From Bacteroidota bacterium (lineage in GTDB: Bacteria > Bacteroidota > Bacteroidia > Bacteroidales > SZUA-534), in contig QKGS01000067.1 of assembly GCA_003250355.1 (NCBI GenBank), positions 62,001-126,000 on the forward strand: 64,000 bases of DNA. The letters are read 5' to 3'. Made by a program: the position numbers and the translations under genes. Position 1 is the stretch's first letter. Every line of letters starts with the position of its first letter. Positions 17,517-26,670 of this stretch are shown here, one piece after another. The notes beneath the pieces were generated by a model. That model saw only the letters and a list, made by a program, of their open reading frames with translations. It had not been told where the DNA came from and did not search any database.

Positions 17517-18113
17517 ATGAGAATGTCGTATAATGTAGATTTGTTTAATATAGATCATAATTTAAAAGGGTTAAGAAAAGGTAAATGTTTGATATCAGAG
17601 CCTTTTTCGCCTGATTCTTTTTTTGGTCGTTCTATAGTTTTTATTACTGAACACAATAGTGAAGAGGGTACTTTAGGATATATTCTTAATAAACCGGTTG
17701 ATATACCTATTGAAGAGTTATTTCCTGATTTTCCATCATTCGATGCGCAATGCTATATTGGAGGTCCGGTGGGAACAGATACAATTCATTTTATTCATAC
17801 CAGAAATGATTTGTTGCCTGATTGTATTCATATACAAGGTAATTTATATTTGGGCGGTAATTTTGATACATTAAAAGAGTTGGTTAGTGCAAAACAAATT
17901 TTAAAGCATGAAATACGTTTTTTTTTAGGATATAGTGGGTGGGCTCCTAAGCAACTTGCTTCTGAAATAGAAGAAAAACACTGGATAGTATCAGATATTG
18001 ATGCGGATAAAATTATGAAAATAAATGAAGAATCGTGGGCGAATATACTTACCAATATGGGTAGTTCGTATGCTTTATGGGCTAAGTCGCCATTGAATCC
18101 TACATTGAATTAA
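17517..18113 (+). CDS. YqgE/AlgH family protein
   Basis: The sequence matches the YqgE/AlgH (UPF0301) family: KGKCLISEPFSPDSFFGRSIVFI near residue 22, then GTLGYILNKP and CYIGGPVGTDTIHFIH around 60-100, and LYLGGNFDTLKEL. The molecular role of the family is not firmly known; it is cytosolic and has been linked to regulation in pseudomonads. Length (198) is normal. A second in-frame ATG lies at 17523. The gene ends 4 bp before the convergent aminotransferase gene. Confidence 0.9.
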   Translation: MRMSYNVDLFNIDHNLKGLRKGKCLISEPFSPDSFFGRSIVFITEHNSEEGTLGYILNKPVDIPIEELFPDFPSFDAQCYIGGPVGTDTIHFIHTRNDLLPDCIHIQGNLYLGGNFDTLKELVSAKQILKHEIRFFLGYSGWAPKQLASEIEEKHWIVSDIDADKIMKINEESWANILTNMGSSYALWAKSPLNPTLN

Positions 18114-18117
18114 TATA

Positions 18118-18975
18118 CTAAGTTGGGATTAACCGATTATTTAATTCTGTAATAAGTTTTTTTGATAATCGGTTTAGAAATCTCCGGTTGTTATATGCAA
18201 CACACCACCGTATTCCTGAAATTGCATTTGTTAAAAATACCTCGTCGGCAGTCTCTATAAAGTTTGGTTTTATTATATCTTCTCTATATTCAAAACCAAT
18301 TTCATTCAATATTTTTATTACATATGCTCTCATAACTCCAGGCAGACATCCGCTTTCTAGTTCCGGCGTATACACTATGTTGTTTTTGAGTGCAAATACA
18401 TTTGAAGATGTAGCTTCAGTAATATTACCATTATAATTTATCATTAGCACATCGTCGTATCCATTATTATTTGCATAAGCACCCGCCATTATATATGGTA
18501 AGCTATTCGACGATTTTACTGCCGATAGCATATTGTAGCCAACCAAAGGCTCATTAAATAAACCTAATACTATCCCTTCGGTATTAAGTATATATTTTCC
18601 TTCATTTAAAAAAGAGGCCTCTATTAAAATACTCGAACCGGTGGTATTAATCATAAATTTTCCCTGTGCATCTCTCCAAACACTCATTCTGATAGTAGCT
18701 CCTTGATATAGTCTGCATCTATGTAAAACACCTTTAATTACTTGTTTTATGTAATCGTTGGTGTATATATCGCATAAAGGAATTTTCAAAATATTTAACC
18801 CCTTACGAAAACGTTCCATATGCTTATCAAATAACTGGACTTCTCCACCATTTGAATGCATTGTTTCGAATAAACCATCACCATACCTAAATGCTCTATT
18901 GGTAAATGAAACCGAAAAATTTGAAGTGTTTAAATACTCTCCATTATAAAAAATAACGTTGTAGTTCTCTTTCAT
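18118..18975 (-). CDS. PLP-dependent aminotransferase, class IV (BCAT / aminodeoxychorismate lyase type)
   Basis: The product belongs to fold-type IV PLP enzymes. The N-terminal motif RAFRYGDGLFET (about 27-38), the catalytic Lys154 in SAVKSSNSLPYIMAG and Glu187 in GNITEATSSNVF are in place. At 285 residues it fits branched-chain aminotransferase or 4-amino-4-deoxychorismate lyase, and sequence alone does not decide the substrate. No pabA/pabB gene is nearby. The start overlaps the end of the phosphatase gene upstream by 4 bp, so the two are probably translated together. Confidence 0.85.
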   Translation of the reverse strand: MKENYNVIFYNGEYLNTSNFSVSFTNRAFRYGDGLFETMHSNGGEVQLFDKHMERFRKGLNILKIPLCDIYTNDYIKQVIKGVLHRCRLYQGATIRMSVWRDAQGKFMINTTGSSILIEASFLNEGKYILNTEGIVLGLFNEPLVGYNMLSAVKSSNSLPYIMAGAYANNNGYDDVLMINYNGNITEATSSNVFALKNNIVYTPELESGCLPGVMRAYVIKILNEIGFEYREDIIKPNFIETADEVFLTNAISGIRWCVAYNNRRFLNRLSKKLITELNNRLIPT

Positions 18976-19466
18976 AATTTTTTTACTATTTCTTTTACTA
19001 GCGGTAATATACTGGTGTTTTTGTTAATTTTAAAACCCTTAATTTCGGCAGCCTCTGCTGCATAAATGTCTTTCATGTTGTCTCCAATCATAAATGATGC
19101 CTTCTTGTCTATATTGTATCGGGCAATTGCTTTTTGTATCATTAAAGGGTTTGGTTTTCGACATAGACATTGTTCATTATCGGAGTGATGCGGGCAATAA
19201 AGAATATCATCTATTTCAATTTGCTTAATACTTAGTTCTGACAGCATGAATTTATTAGTATTTTCAACATCACTTTTGGTATATATGCCCTTAGATACAC
19301 CTCCCTGATTAGTGATAATTATTATCATATAGCCGGCATTTTTTAATAACTTAAATGCCTCAGGAATATCATTATTGAAAATAAAATCTTCAGGTTTAAA
19401 TATATAATAATGTCCGGTATCATTATTAATAACTCCGTCGCGATCAATGAATGCAGCTTTATTCAT
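18972..19466 (-). CDS. HAD-IIIA phosphatase, GmhB-like
   Basis: This looks like D-glycero-D-manno-heptose-1,7-bisphosphate 7-phosphatase or a close relative. The nucleophile motif FIDRDGVIN places Asp8 and Asp10. ITNQGG is motif II, and a zinc site is visible as C91-P-H93 with C100-L-C102, followed by R-K-P. GDNMKDIYAA is motif III/IV. The length of 164 residues is a little shorter than E. coli GmhB. It could act in LPS core heptose synthesis, but no other heptose genes are in the window. Confidence 0.82.
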   Translation of the reverse strand: MNKAAFIDRDGVINNDTGHYYIFKPEDFIFNNDIPEAFKLLKNAGYMIIIITNQGGVSKGIYTKSDVENTNKFMLSELSIKQIEIDDILYCPHHSDNEQCLCRKPNPLMIQKAIARYNIDKKASFMIGDNMKDIYAAEAAEIKGFKINKNTSILPLVKEIVKKL

Positions 19467-19473
19467 GTCGGTT

Positions 19474-20082
19474 CTAAATGTTTCCAGCTAATTTATTTAT
19501 AAAAATGGTTATTAGCTGTGGATTAATAAATAAAGGATATAGGAAGCCAAATACAGCACCATAAAAATGAGCATCGTGACCTATATTGTCAAGATTTTTT
19601 TTACTCATATAGTACGAATAACCAAGGTATAGTATTCCAAATAGTATTCCGGGAATAGGTAAGATTCCAAAAAAATAGATTTTATTTAGAGGGTCGAAGA
19701 AAATACAAGCAAATGTTACGGCCGATACAGCCCCGGATGCTCCAACTGCATTATATGCAGAGTTGTTTTTGTGTTTAATAATTGAATATACCGACGAAAT
19801 AATAATTCCGCCTACATATATACCTATAAAGAGAATAGTACTATTGATATTTGAATAAATATAAAAATACTTTGATAATGCATTTCCGAAAGAGAATAAT
19901 ACAATCATATTTACAATAAGATGTTCCCAACCTATATGTAAGAATGCATGGGTAAGTATTCTGTAATACTGTTTTTTTTTGAAAACCAGATAAGGATTAA
20001 GCTGGTAGCGATAAAATAATTCACTACGAGAAAAGACAGTAATTGAAAAAACTGCTGTAATTATTATGATAAATAAAGTCAT
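19474..20082 (-). CDS. Rhomboid family intramembrane serine protease
   Basis: Rhomboids cut membrane proteins within or near the bilayer. The 202-residue protein has about six helices. Family marks are HAFLHIGWEHLIVNM (about 45-59), the nucleophile motif G-A-S-G with Ser116, and the catalytic His172 in GHDAHFYGAVFG. All catalytic residues are present, so it should be active. It lies 7 bp before the phosphatase gene and 6 bp after the SiaC-like gene, so these minus-strand genes probably form one operon. Confidence 0.92.
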   Translation of the reverse strand: MTLFIIIITAVFSITVFSRSELFYRYQLNPYLVFKKKQYYRILTHAFLHIGWEHLIVNMIVLFSFGNALSKYFYIYSNINSTILFIGIYVGGIIISSVYSIIKHKNNSAYNAVGASGAVSAVTFACIFFDPLNKIYFFGILPIPGILFGILYLGYSYYMSKKNLDNIGHDAHFYGAVFGFLYPLFINPQLITIFINKLAGNI

Positions 20083-20088
20083 ATTAAA

Positions 20089-20463
20089 TTAATTGCGCGG
20101 ACTAAATTCAAAAGGGATATCGAGAATAGAGGCAAAATCGAGACCTAAGCGTAGCATATCGTCGTCAATTTTTTCATAAGCCCATTCTACGGTTAGCTTT
20201 CTATTATTTAAATAAAGTTCATTGAGCTTATTTAAAATATTAAATACTTTATGATGTGAAGCTGAGCTTAGATAGCGGAAAAACATTTTGCATTGACAAT
20301 TGTTAATATGAGCACCATCGGTATTAAGCCAGCTAATAACAGGGTCATAAATTTTATTAACATCTTCCGGGGTTGAATTACCAATCATTTGAAATACAGA
20401 AAGATCTGCATCCATTAGAATGTCAGGAGTATCGTCAGTGCCCGTTTTTTTATAATAACTCAA
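20089..20463 (-). CDS. SiaC-like regulatory protein (DUF1987), divergent copy
   Basis: The 124-residue protein matches the SiaC/DUF1987 family: TPDILMDAD near residue 12, YDPVISWL at about 39-46, and the acidic end (EWAYEKIDDDMLRLG, then LDIPFEF). In Pseudomonas SiaC is a phospho-switch controlled at Thr68. Here the equivalent stretch reads FFRYLSSASHHK; with the two serines aligned, the threonine position is Leu65. This copy may therefore not be phosphorylated in the known way. A second family member at 54918 keeps the threonine. Confidence 0.8.
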   Translation of the reverse strand: MSYYKKTGTDDTPDILMDADLSVFQMIGNSTPEDVNKIYDPVISWLNTDGAHINNCQCKMFFRYLSSASHHKVFNILNKLNELYLNNRKLTVEWAYEKIDDDMLRLGLDFASILDIPFEFSPRN

Positions 20464-20575
20464 TTGTAAATATTTTTTAGTTCAGTATATCTGAGTAGTT
20501 GTTGTTATCAAATATAGCAAAAAATACTTTTTGTAATTGATTAGTATTTACTGCTTATTTGTGTTGTATTTTTTG

Positions 20576-23023
20576 TTATCGCAACTTAGCCCCTAACTCT
20601 TGTTCGTATACTTGAATTATTTTACTCATTATTTTATCAATTTGTTTGTCGTTCAGTGTTTTTGTTTCGTCGAGTAAAATAAAACTTAAAGCATACGATT
20701 TTTTACCTTCTCCAATATTATTGCCTTCATATACGTCGAATAGGTCAACGTTTTTTAATAGTTTTTTTTCTGTTTTAAAGGCTAGTTGCTTTAGATTTTC
20801 AAATTTTATATTGTTATCGAGTAATAACGATAAATCTCTTCTAACTGAAGGATATTTAGGTAATTCGGCAAATTGGATTTTATGCTTTTTTATAATATTA
20901 ATTATAATTTCCCAGTTAAGTTCAGAATAAAAAACATCTTGCTTGGTTCCGAATTTTTTAAGCTCTTTTTTAGAAACAAATCCAATATTTCCAATATGCT
21001 TATTTTGATAAATAATCTCTAATCCATCAGACAATAAATCATTTGAAATAGAATTATATGTTAGATTGTCGACAATAAAGCCAAGCTTTAAAAGAATATT
21101 TTCAGTAATAGTTTTAATATAGAAGAAGCTTGCTTTTTTTGTCTCATTAAGCCACGATTCTGTATTTTTATTACCAGAAACGAATAGTGCAAGTATTTCG
21201 TTTTGTTGGTATTTTTCATCAACTTTAGTTGATTCTGAGTTGGTTATGCTGTAGCAATTGCCGAATTCAAAAAATTTGATATCAGAGTTTTGTCTGTTAG
21301 AATTGTACTCGATAGCTTCAAGTCCTCCAAATAATAACGATTGACGCATTACATTCAAATCCTGACTTAATGGATTTAGAATTTTAATGCATTTGTCTTT
21401 CTTTAATATATAAGATGTTTCGTAATAATCGGATTTTGTCAGAGAATTTGCCATTATTTCATTAAAGCCCTGAGCAACTAGATGATCTGAAATTATGTTT
21501 CTCATTTGTTGAATGTCGGGGCTTTCTGAATAACCTAATGTAGCATTTATAGTTGTGGGTATGGTTATGGTATTATATCCATATATGCGTAGTATTTCTT
21601 CAATTACGTCAGCTTCTCTCTGAACATCGACTCTATATGCAGGTATTTTTAAATCGAATGAATCGCCATTGTCTGCTATGATACCAATTTCAAGTGATTC
21701 AAGTATGTTTTTGATTTTATCTTGTGGTATGTTTTCACCAATTAATCTGGTTACTTGTGATAATCTAAGATTAACTGTAAAATCGGTTATTGGATTAGGG
21801 TAAATATCTGTTATTTCAGAGCTGATAACTCCACCAGCAATTTCTTTAATTAGAATTGCTGCCCTTTTAAGTGCATTTACAGTATTGTTAGGGTCTATGC
21901 CACGTTCAAAACGAAATGAAGCATCGGTATTTAAAGCATGACGACGAGCTGTTTTGCGTACTGAAACCGGGTTGAAATATGCACTTTCAAGAAAAATGGA
22001 AGTTGTAGAGTCAGTAACTCCGGATTCAATTCCTCCAAAAATACCGGCAATACACATTCCCTGCTCTTTGTTACATATCATTAAATCAGTTTCACTTAGG
22101 TTGCGTTCAACTTCGTCGAGCGTAGTAAATTTGGTTTTAGATGGGAGTGTTTTAACTAAAATTTTGTTTCCTATTATTTTTTCAGCATCAAATGCATGTA
22201 ATGGCTGTCCATATTCGTGTAAAACATAATTTGTAATGTCTACAACATTGTTTATTGGTTCTAAACCTATTGCTTTTAAGCGATTTTGTAACCATGCAGG
22301 GGAATTATCAACCTTGATACCTGAAATGCACACACCGGAATACCTGGGGCAAAGTATATTGTCTTCAACTATTACCTCAATATTCATATTGTTGTTATTA
22401 ATAGAGAAAGATGATATATCGGGGTATGAATAATTAATACTTTGCGATTGTTTTAAATATGCTGCTATATCACGTGCAACACCTATATGTGATGCTGCGT
22501 CAATTCGGTTAGGAGTTAAGTCTACTTCAAAAACAGTATCGCTTTCAATTTTAAAATACTCTTTTGCAAGTGTGCCAGTCGGAATTTCTTCAGGTAAAAT
22601 CATTATGCCACTATCGTCGGTACCAATTCCTATTTCGGTTTCGCCACATATCATGCCAAATGATTCCTCACCACGAATTTTTGATTTTTTTATTACAAAT
22701 GAATCGCCGCCCGAGTAAAGAGTTGTGCCAACAGTAGCTACAACAACAGTTTGTCCGGCAGCAACATTTGAAGCTCCACAAACGATTTGAGTATCTTGCC
22801 CATCGCCAAGATCAACAGTAGTAACACTTAAATGGTCAGAATTGTTGTGAGGCTTACAAGTTTTGACTTTGGCAATCACTAATCCTTCCATACCACCTTT
22901 TATTGATTCGTATGTTTCGTATCCGCCTACTTCTAATCCTATATTGGTCAGTATTTCACTTAGTTTTTCAGCCGATAAATCTATATTAAGGTATTCTTTA
23001 AGCCAGTTGTATGATATTTTCAT
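20576..23023 (-). CDS. pheT: Phenylalanine--tRNA ligase beta subunit
   Basis: PheT forms the alpha2-beta2 enzyme that charges tRNA-Phe. The start is placed at the ATG at 23023, giving MKISYNWLKEYLNIDLS, the normal N-terminus. The frame is open to 23089, but a promoter overlaps that extension. Domains in order are the tRNA-binding OB domain (VIAKVKTCKPHNNSDHLSVT, from about 40), the B3/B4 editing region (about 210-390, with VVDITNYVLHEYGQPLHAFD), the B5 domain, the catalytic-like core, and a C-terminal anticodon-binding FDX-ACB domain (FAELPKYPSVRRDLSLLL). The 815 residues are full length. pheS is not in the window. Confidence 0.97.
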   Translation of the reverse strand: MKISYNWLKEYLNIDLSAEKLSEILTNIGLEVGGYETYESIKGGMEGLVIAKVKTCKPHNNSDHLSVTTVDLGDGQDTQIVCGASNVAAGQTVVVATVGTTLYSGGDSFVIKKSKIRGEESFGMICGETEIGIGTDDSGIMILPEEIPTGTLAKEYFKIESDTVFEVDLTPNRIDAASHIGVARDIAAYLKQSQSINYSYPDISSFSINNNNMNIEVIVEDNILCPRYSGVCISGIKVDNSPAWLQNRLKAIGLEPINNVVDITNYVLHEYGQPLHAFDAEKIIGNKILVKTLPSKTKFTTLDEVERNLSETDLMICNKEQGMCIAGIFGGIESGVTDSTTSIFLESAYFNPVSVRKTARRHALNTDASFRFERGIDPNNTVNALKRAAILIKEIAGGVISSEITDIYPNPITDFTVNLRLSQVTRLIGENIPQDKIKNILESLEIGIIADNGDSFDLKIPAYRVDVQREADVIEEILRIYGYNTITIPTTINATLGYSESPDIQQMRNIISDHLVAQGFNEIMANSLTKSDYYETSYILKKDKCIKILNPLSQDLNVMRQSLLFGGLEAIEYNSNRQNSDIKFFEFGNCYSITNSESTKVDEKYQQNEILALFVSGNKNTESWLNETKKASFFYIKTITENILLKLGFIVDNLTYNSISNDLLSDGLEIIYQNKHIGNIGFVSKKELKKFGTKQDVFYSELNWEIIINIIKKHKIQFAELPKYPSVRRDLSLLLDNNIKFENLKQLAFKTEKKLLKNVDLFDVYEGNNIGEGKKSYALSFILLDETKTLNDKQIDKIMSKIIQVYEQELGAKLR

Positions 23024-23055
23024 CTGTTTATATTCAATATTTATATTTTGTTCAG

Positions 23056-23090
23056 CAAAAGTAAAGTTTTTTTGTAAAAAAAGGGACAAA
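23056..23090 (-). promoter_or_regulatory. Promoter of pheT
   Basis: On the minus strand TTTG (23090-23087) and TACTTTTG (23063-23056) are 23 nt apart. The predicted start near 23049 supports the pheT ATG at 23023. The upstream element overlaps the terminator of the preceding gene. Confidence 0.55.
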
Positions 23091-23105
23091 CCTACGGCTG
23101 TCCCT
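23076..23105 (-). terminator. Terminator of the CAP/OmpA-like gene
   Basis: Read on the minus strand, AGGGACA (23105-23099) pairs with TGTCCCT (23088-23082) and is followed by a T run (23082-23076). It ends the transcript of the gene at 23133-25577. Confidence 0.75.
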
Positions 23106-23132
23106 ATATTATTTGTTTGAAATAATCAGATT

Positions 23133-25577
23133 CTACTTTTCTACAACATTTTTGTATGTAGAGCAATGTTCACAATAAGAATTTTTTATAACAGGATTCT
23201 CAAATACTTTTAATGAAAAATGTTTTCCATCGAATAAAGAACAATATCTTTCAGGATTTATATTTCTGGCTTTTTCCATTGCATAGTTAAATTTATTGGA
23301 ATGCATTTTTTCTTCGAATTGGCTACAAAGTGAAATATATGCAAAAAGCAATTGTTCGTTATCGTCGGCATTATATAGCCATGGGTCAAGAGTTTTTAAT
23401 GCAAAAACATAGTCTTCGTTATCAATAAATAATTCAGCAAGTTTGAGAGAGTTTTCCATTGATTCATCTCGAATGTCTACAATTTCTTTTATTCTATCGG
23501 TACATTCCGACTTTAAAATTTCACCATCTTTGGTTGTTTGACCTTCTTCTGCCAGGTTTATTAATTTGAATTGGTATCGAATATTTAATCCATCGACAGT
23601 AGCTTTTGAAAGATGTGAATAATATAAACGGTCAATACTATTTTGAATTGAGTTTTGATTGGCATCATCTATTTCATCATCAATAGTTAAGAATAAATTA
23701 TTAAATGCTATATATTCATTCTTTGGGGCAATTTCCGCAAGTTTAACAACTTCTGCTTTTAGTTCGTTGCGTGATAGTAACCCTTTTTTATGCTTTAGCC
23801 AGTTGTTATTCATTATCATGCCTGCATATTGAGCGTTTTCGGGTAAGTCAAACATTATGAGAACATCAACAGGATAGCGATTGCTCAAGACTTGTTTCAT
23901 TATGTATTTTTGAATTGATAGAGCTAAGGGTAAATCATCAAACGCAATAGCTTCTTTCATTTTCTTTACAACAAAAGGCATTTCATTTTCACCTGATATA
24001 TCATAAGTTACTTTCATGTCGATTTGTGCATATCGATGTTTTTCAAAAATAGGTTCAAGCTCTTTTTGTAAACTGTAATTTCTGATATATGCTTGAGCTT
24101 CATCAATTTTCATTGAAGCTAAAATGTTATGTTTTGTTTTCTTAATATCTTGCTTAAAAGATTCCCAATTATAATCGGTTGTAATGTTAGTTTCGATTGA
24201 GTCTTTTTGTCGTTGCTTCAGAGCATTTATTATACTTTGAGCTCGGTCTTGCTGTAATTTTTTGTTCTCTTTATCGGAACCTTCAATAGATGAGAATGCT
24301 GTAATGTGAAGATCGTAAATGAAGAATTCAGGTTCGTTTAGTAGTTTTATAAATGGTTCTATGTCTTTAGTTTCATATGTCGACTTGTTTTTTTCGAAAG
24401 GGATTCTTAGGGAAAGCGACATGGAGTCGGCTATTGGTTTATAGTTAAACTTAGAATTAATAGAAACAGTATCGGCCAATAGTTTTACGTTTCGTGTATA
24501 TGTGCCACTTGTTTGGATAATGAAATTACTGGCAATTGAGCGACACATACTTTTGTTTTGGATTACAACCAAGTTGAGTTCGTATCCATGGTTAATCCCT
24601 TCAGGAAGTGAGCCGAGATTTGTTTTAAAGGCATCTTCATTTACAGTTAAATCGGCATAATTATCTTTGAAAAGCTTACTTGCATATAGTTTTTTTGTTA
24701 TTATGCCTTGTTGAAACTGATTGTGGTCGACAATATTAAAATTACCGCAAGCAAATTGTTCTTTTTGAAGAATATCAACAGCTAAGCCATCTTTACTTTT
24801 TCTGATAATTTTCTTTAGCGTTTTAATATTATTAACTTCCAAAAATATTTCATTTCCTTCAACCGAAAGTCCATTGTATAGTTCGTTTAAGGATTTTGAT
24901 CGGTTTACTTTTTTGCAGTATACTTCATCGGGGGGGAGTAGTCCGTATGTTTTTTGACTGTAAGGAACAGGTAGTTTGTCTCTAAGTGAAGCTCCTTCGT
25001 TAAATGAACGAAAATTACCCATGGTTGCAGCAATGTAAACTCTCTTAGATGCTGCATCGGTACTGGCACTAATGCCAATATATGTATTTTCGCCACTTTC
25101 CAATAATCGTGCTTTTTTTGCGCTTGAAAACCAACCGAAAACTATATCGTCGGCAAGTTTGCCATAAGTGAGGGTGATGCCACTTTGGCGTAGTGATTTT
25201 TTTTCTGTTAACTCAAAGCCAATGTTTGATCCTCCGTAATAGATTAAACGTTCAGAAAGTGTTTTTTTATTTTTTGTTTCCTGTTCTGATGTTTCTTCCA
25301 TTAATATAGCCATATATGCAGATTGGTCGTCGGCAACTTTTTGGAAAAACTCATTTTCTGTAAACTGATTCAGCCCTTTTTTCTTTAGTTCACTATTGAT
25401 TCTGTCAAATATTAATTTCTCAACAGCATTGAGATTAAAATTGTTAAAATCTATCTGATCGCGGCTGTTTATGACTTGTCCATCAACTAATACCGTGCGA
25501 TTTTCATCTTGAGAATATCCAATATATGAAGCAAGAATGAAGCAAACAAGAAGTAGGCAATTATATAATTGTGTCAT
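23133..25577 (-). CDS. Secreted protein with CAP (SCP)-like and OmpA-like domains
   Basis: The 814-residue protein has a signal peptide (about 1-22). The first 200 residues resemble a bacterial CAP/SCP domain: AVEKLIFDRINSELKKKGL, then A-D-D-Q-S-A-Y-M-A, and GYGKLADDIVFGW-type spacing. A later segment near 395-460 (LRIPFEKNKSTYETKDIEPF, then ITAFSSIEGSDKENKKLQQDRAQ) looks like an OmpA-type peptidoglycan-binding domain. The last 250 residues are helical and TPR-like. It is probably periplasmic or outer-membrane-associated. Function is unknown, and the domain calls rest on motif patterns. Confidence 0.65.
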   Translation of the reverse strand: MTQLYNCLLLVCFILASYIGYSQDENRTVLVDGQVINSRDQIDFNNFNLNAVEKLIFDRINSELKKKGLNQFTENEFFQKVADDQSAYMAILMEETSEQETKNKKTLSERLIYYGGSNIGFELTEKKSLRQSGITLTYGKLADDIVFGWFSSAKKARLLESGENTYIGISASTDAASKRVYIAATMGNFRSFNEGASLRDKLPVPYSQKTYGLLPPDEVYCKKVNRSKSLNELYNGLSVEGNEIFLEVNNIKTLKKIIRKSKDGLAVDILQKEQFACGNFNIVDHNQFQQGIITKKLYASKLFKDNYADLTVNEDAFKTNLGSLPEGINHGYELNLVVIQNKSMCRSIASNFIIQTSGTYTRNVKLLADTVSINSKFNYKPIADSMSLSLRIPFEKNKSTYETKDIEPFIKLLNEPEFFIYDLHITAFSSIEGSDKENKKLQQDRAQSIINALKQRQKDSIETNITTDYNWESFKQDIKKTKHNILASMKIDEAQAYIRNYSLQKELEPIFEKHRYAQIDMKVTYDISGENEMPFVVKKMKEAIAFDDLPLALSIQKYIMKQVLSNRYPVDVLIMFDLPENAQYAGMIMNNNWLKHKKGLLSRNELKAEVVKLAEIAPKNEYIAFNNLFLTIDDEIDDANQNSIQNSIDRLYYSHLSKATVDGLNIRYQFKLINLAEEGQTTKDGEILKSECTDRIKEIVDIRDESMENSLKLAELFIDNEDYVFALKTLDPWLYNADDNEQLLFAYISLCSQFEEKMHSNKFNYAMEKARNINPERYCSLFDGKHFSLKVFENPVIKNSYCEHCSTYKNVVEK

Positions 25578-25730
25578 TTTTTACTAATATGTTCTGTTTT
25601 AGCTTTTTACATTTAGAACGCTACAAAACTAAAAATAATATTTTAATACGGATATTTAATTGTTTTGTTATTATTATTTTGAGCACTTTCATAATTATGA
25701 GTAAACTTGTGTTTTTAAACATACTTTTTT

Positions 25731-26135
25731 ATGCAAAAGAGCGAAGATGTTAGAATTGATAAATGGCTATGGGCTATAAGGGTATATAAGACACGAAGTA
25801 TTGCTACTGATGAATGCAAAAAGGGAAGAGTCAGTATAAATGGCGATTCTGCTAAGCCATCGAAGGTTGTTAAGGTTGGCGATATTATTGAAGTGAGAAA
25901 GCCGCCAATTATATACAGGTATAAGGTTAAAGGTTTGCTTGATAAAAGGGTTGGAGCTCAACTTGTATCGGATTATATGGAAAATATTACTCCGGAGCAA
26001 GAGATTGTAAAACTAGACATGATGCGTATGGATTTGTCGGGTCGGCGCGATAGAGGTAGTGGACGACCTACAAAAAAGGATAGAAGGACAATTGATTTAT
26101 GGAAAAATTCATATGACGATGAGGACGAATTTTAG
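25731..26135 (+). CDS. S4-domain RNA-binding protein (Hsp15/HslR-like)
   Basis: The S4 domain is clear at about residues 5-55 (VRIDKWLWAIRVYKTRSIAT, then CKKGRVSINGDSAKPSK and VGDIIEVRKPP). The C-terminal tail is basic and Gly/Arg-rich (SGRRDRGSGRPTKKDRR), typical of Hsp15-type proteins. In E. coli Hsp15 binds stalled 50S subunits carrying nascent chains. The length of 134 residues is normal. It is divergent from the CAP/OmpA-like gene. Confidence 0.88.
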   Translation: MQKSEDVRIDKWLWAIRVYKTRSIATDECKKGRVSINGDSAKPSKVVKVGDIIEVRKPPIIYRYKVKGLLDKRVGAQLVSDYMENITPEQEIVKLDMMRMDLSGRRDRGSGRPTKKDRRTIDLWKNSYDDEDEF

Positions 26136-26205
26136 GGTTATATTTTTGTTGAAGTTGACAAGTTTAATGCTGTAAGTCGCGGGGTGAAAGTGTTTATTTG
26201 AAGTT

Positions 26206-26544
26206 TCAAAATTTAGAAGCTAAAGAATTGTCTTTTTTTAATTCAATAGATAATTCTTTAGTTTTTTTTGTGTTAATATTTATTGTTACGCTTTCATATC
26301 CCATAAAAGAAACTTTAATATCGTGTTTGCCTTCGGGTATGTCTAAAACAAATTGTCCATTGTTATTGGTATAAGCTGTATATGTAGTATTATCACAGTA
26401 AACATATGCCATAACTAATGGTTGTTTTTCTCCATTTATATTTTCAATAACAAAACCCTTTAAGTTGGTGATTTTCTCAGCTTCGGCAGCAAATAATGAA
26501 AAACTTGCTGCAACTAACATTAATGTAATAAATTGCTTAACCAT
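26206..26544 (-). CDS. Small secreted protein with carboxypeptidase-regulatory-like domain
   Basis: The start is taken at the ATG at 26544 (MVKQFITLMLVAASFSLFAA), which gives a normal signal peptide. The mature part of about 90 residues has the KGFVIENINGEKQPLVMAYVY and VLDIPEGKHDIKVSFMGYE patterns of a CarboxypepD_reg-like beta-sandwich. That domain is usually the N-terminal extension of TonB-dependent SusC-type receptors; here it stands alone. The function is unknown. Confidence 0.75.
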   Translation of the reverse strand: MVKQFITLMLVAASFSLFAAEAEKITNLKGFVIENINGEKQPLVMAYVYCDNTTYTAYTNNNGQFVLDIPEGKHDIKVSFMGYESVTININTKKTKELSIELKKDNSLASKF

Positions 26545-26670
26545 ATTGTAATTATTTTTTAGCAAAGTAAGTTTGTAGTTATTACCTGTTGGTTAATACG
26601 ATGTAATATTTTTGTTAATATGGAATGACAATATTAAGATTTTGTTAATAAAAGATTGCTGTAAAGGGGG

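Noticed and set aside
25571-25753. A 60-codon plus-strand frame with hydrophobic residues before the S4 gene.
   Set aside because: It overlaps the promoter region of two divergent genes and the start of the S4 gene, and has no promoter or conserved feature of its own.
26500-26670. Possible small RNA between the CarboxypepD_reg-like gene and the SpoIID-like gene.
   Set aside because: No hairpin with a T run and no promoter element was found on either strand.
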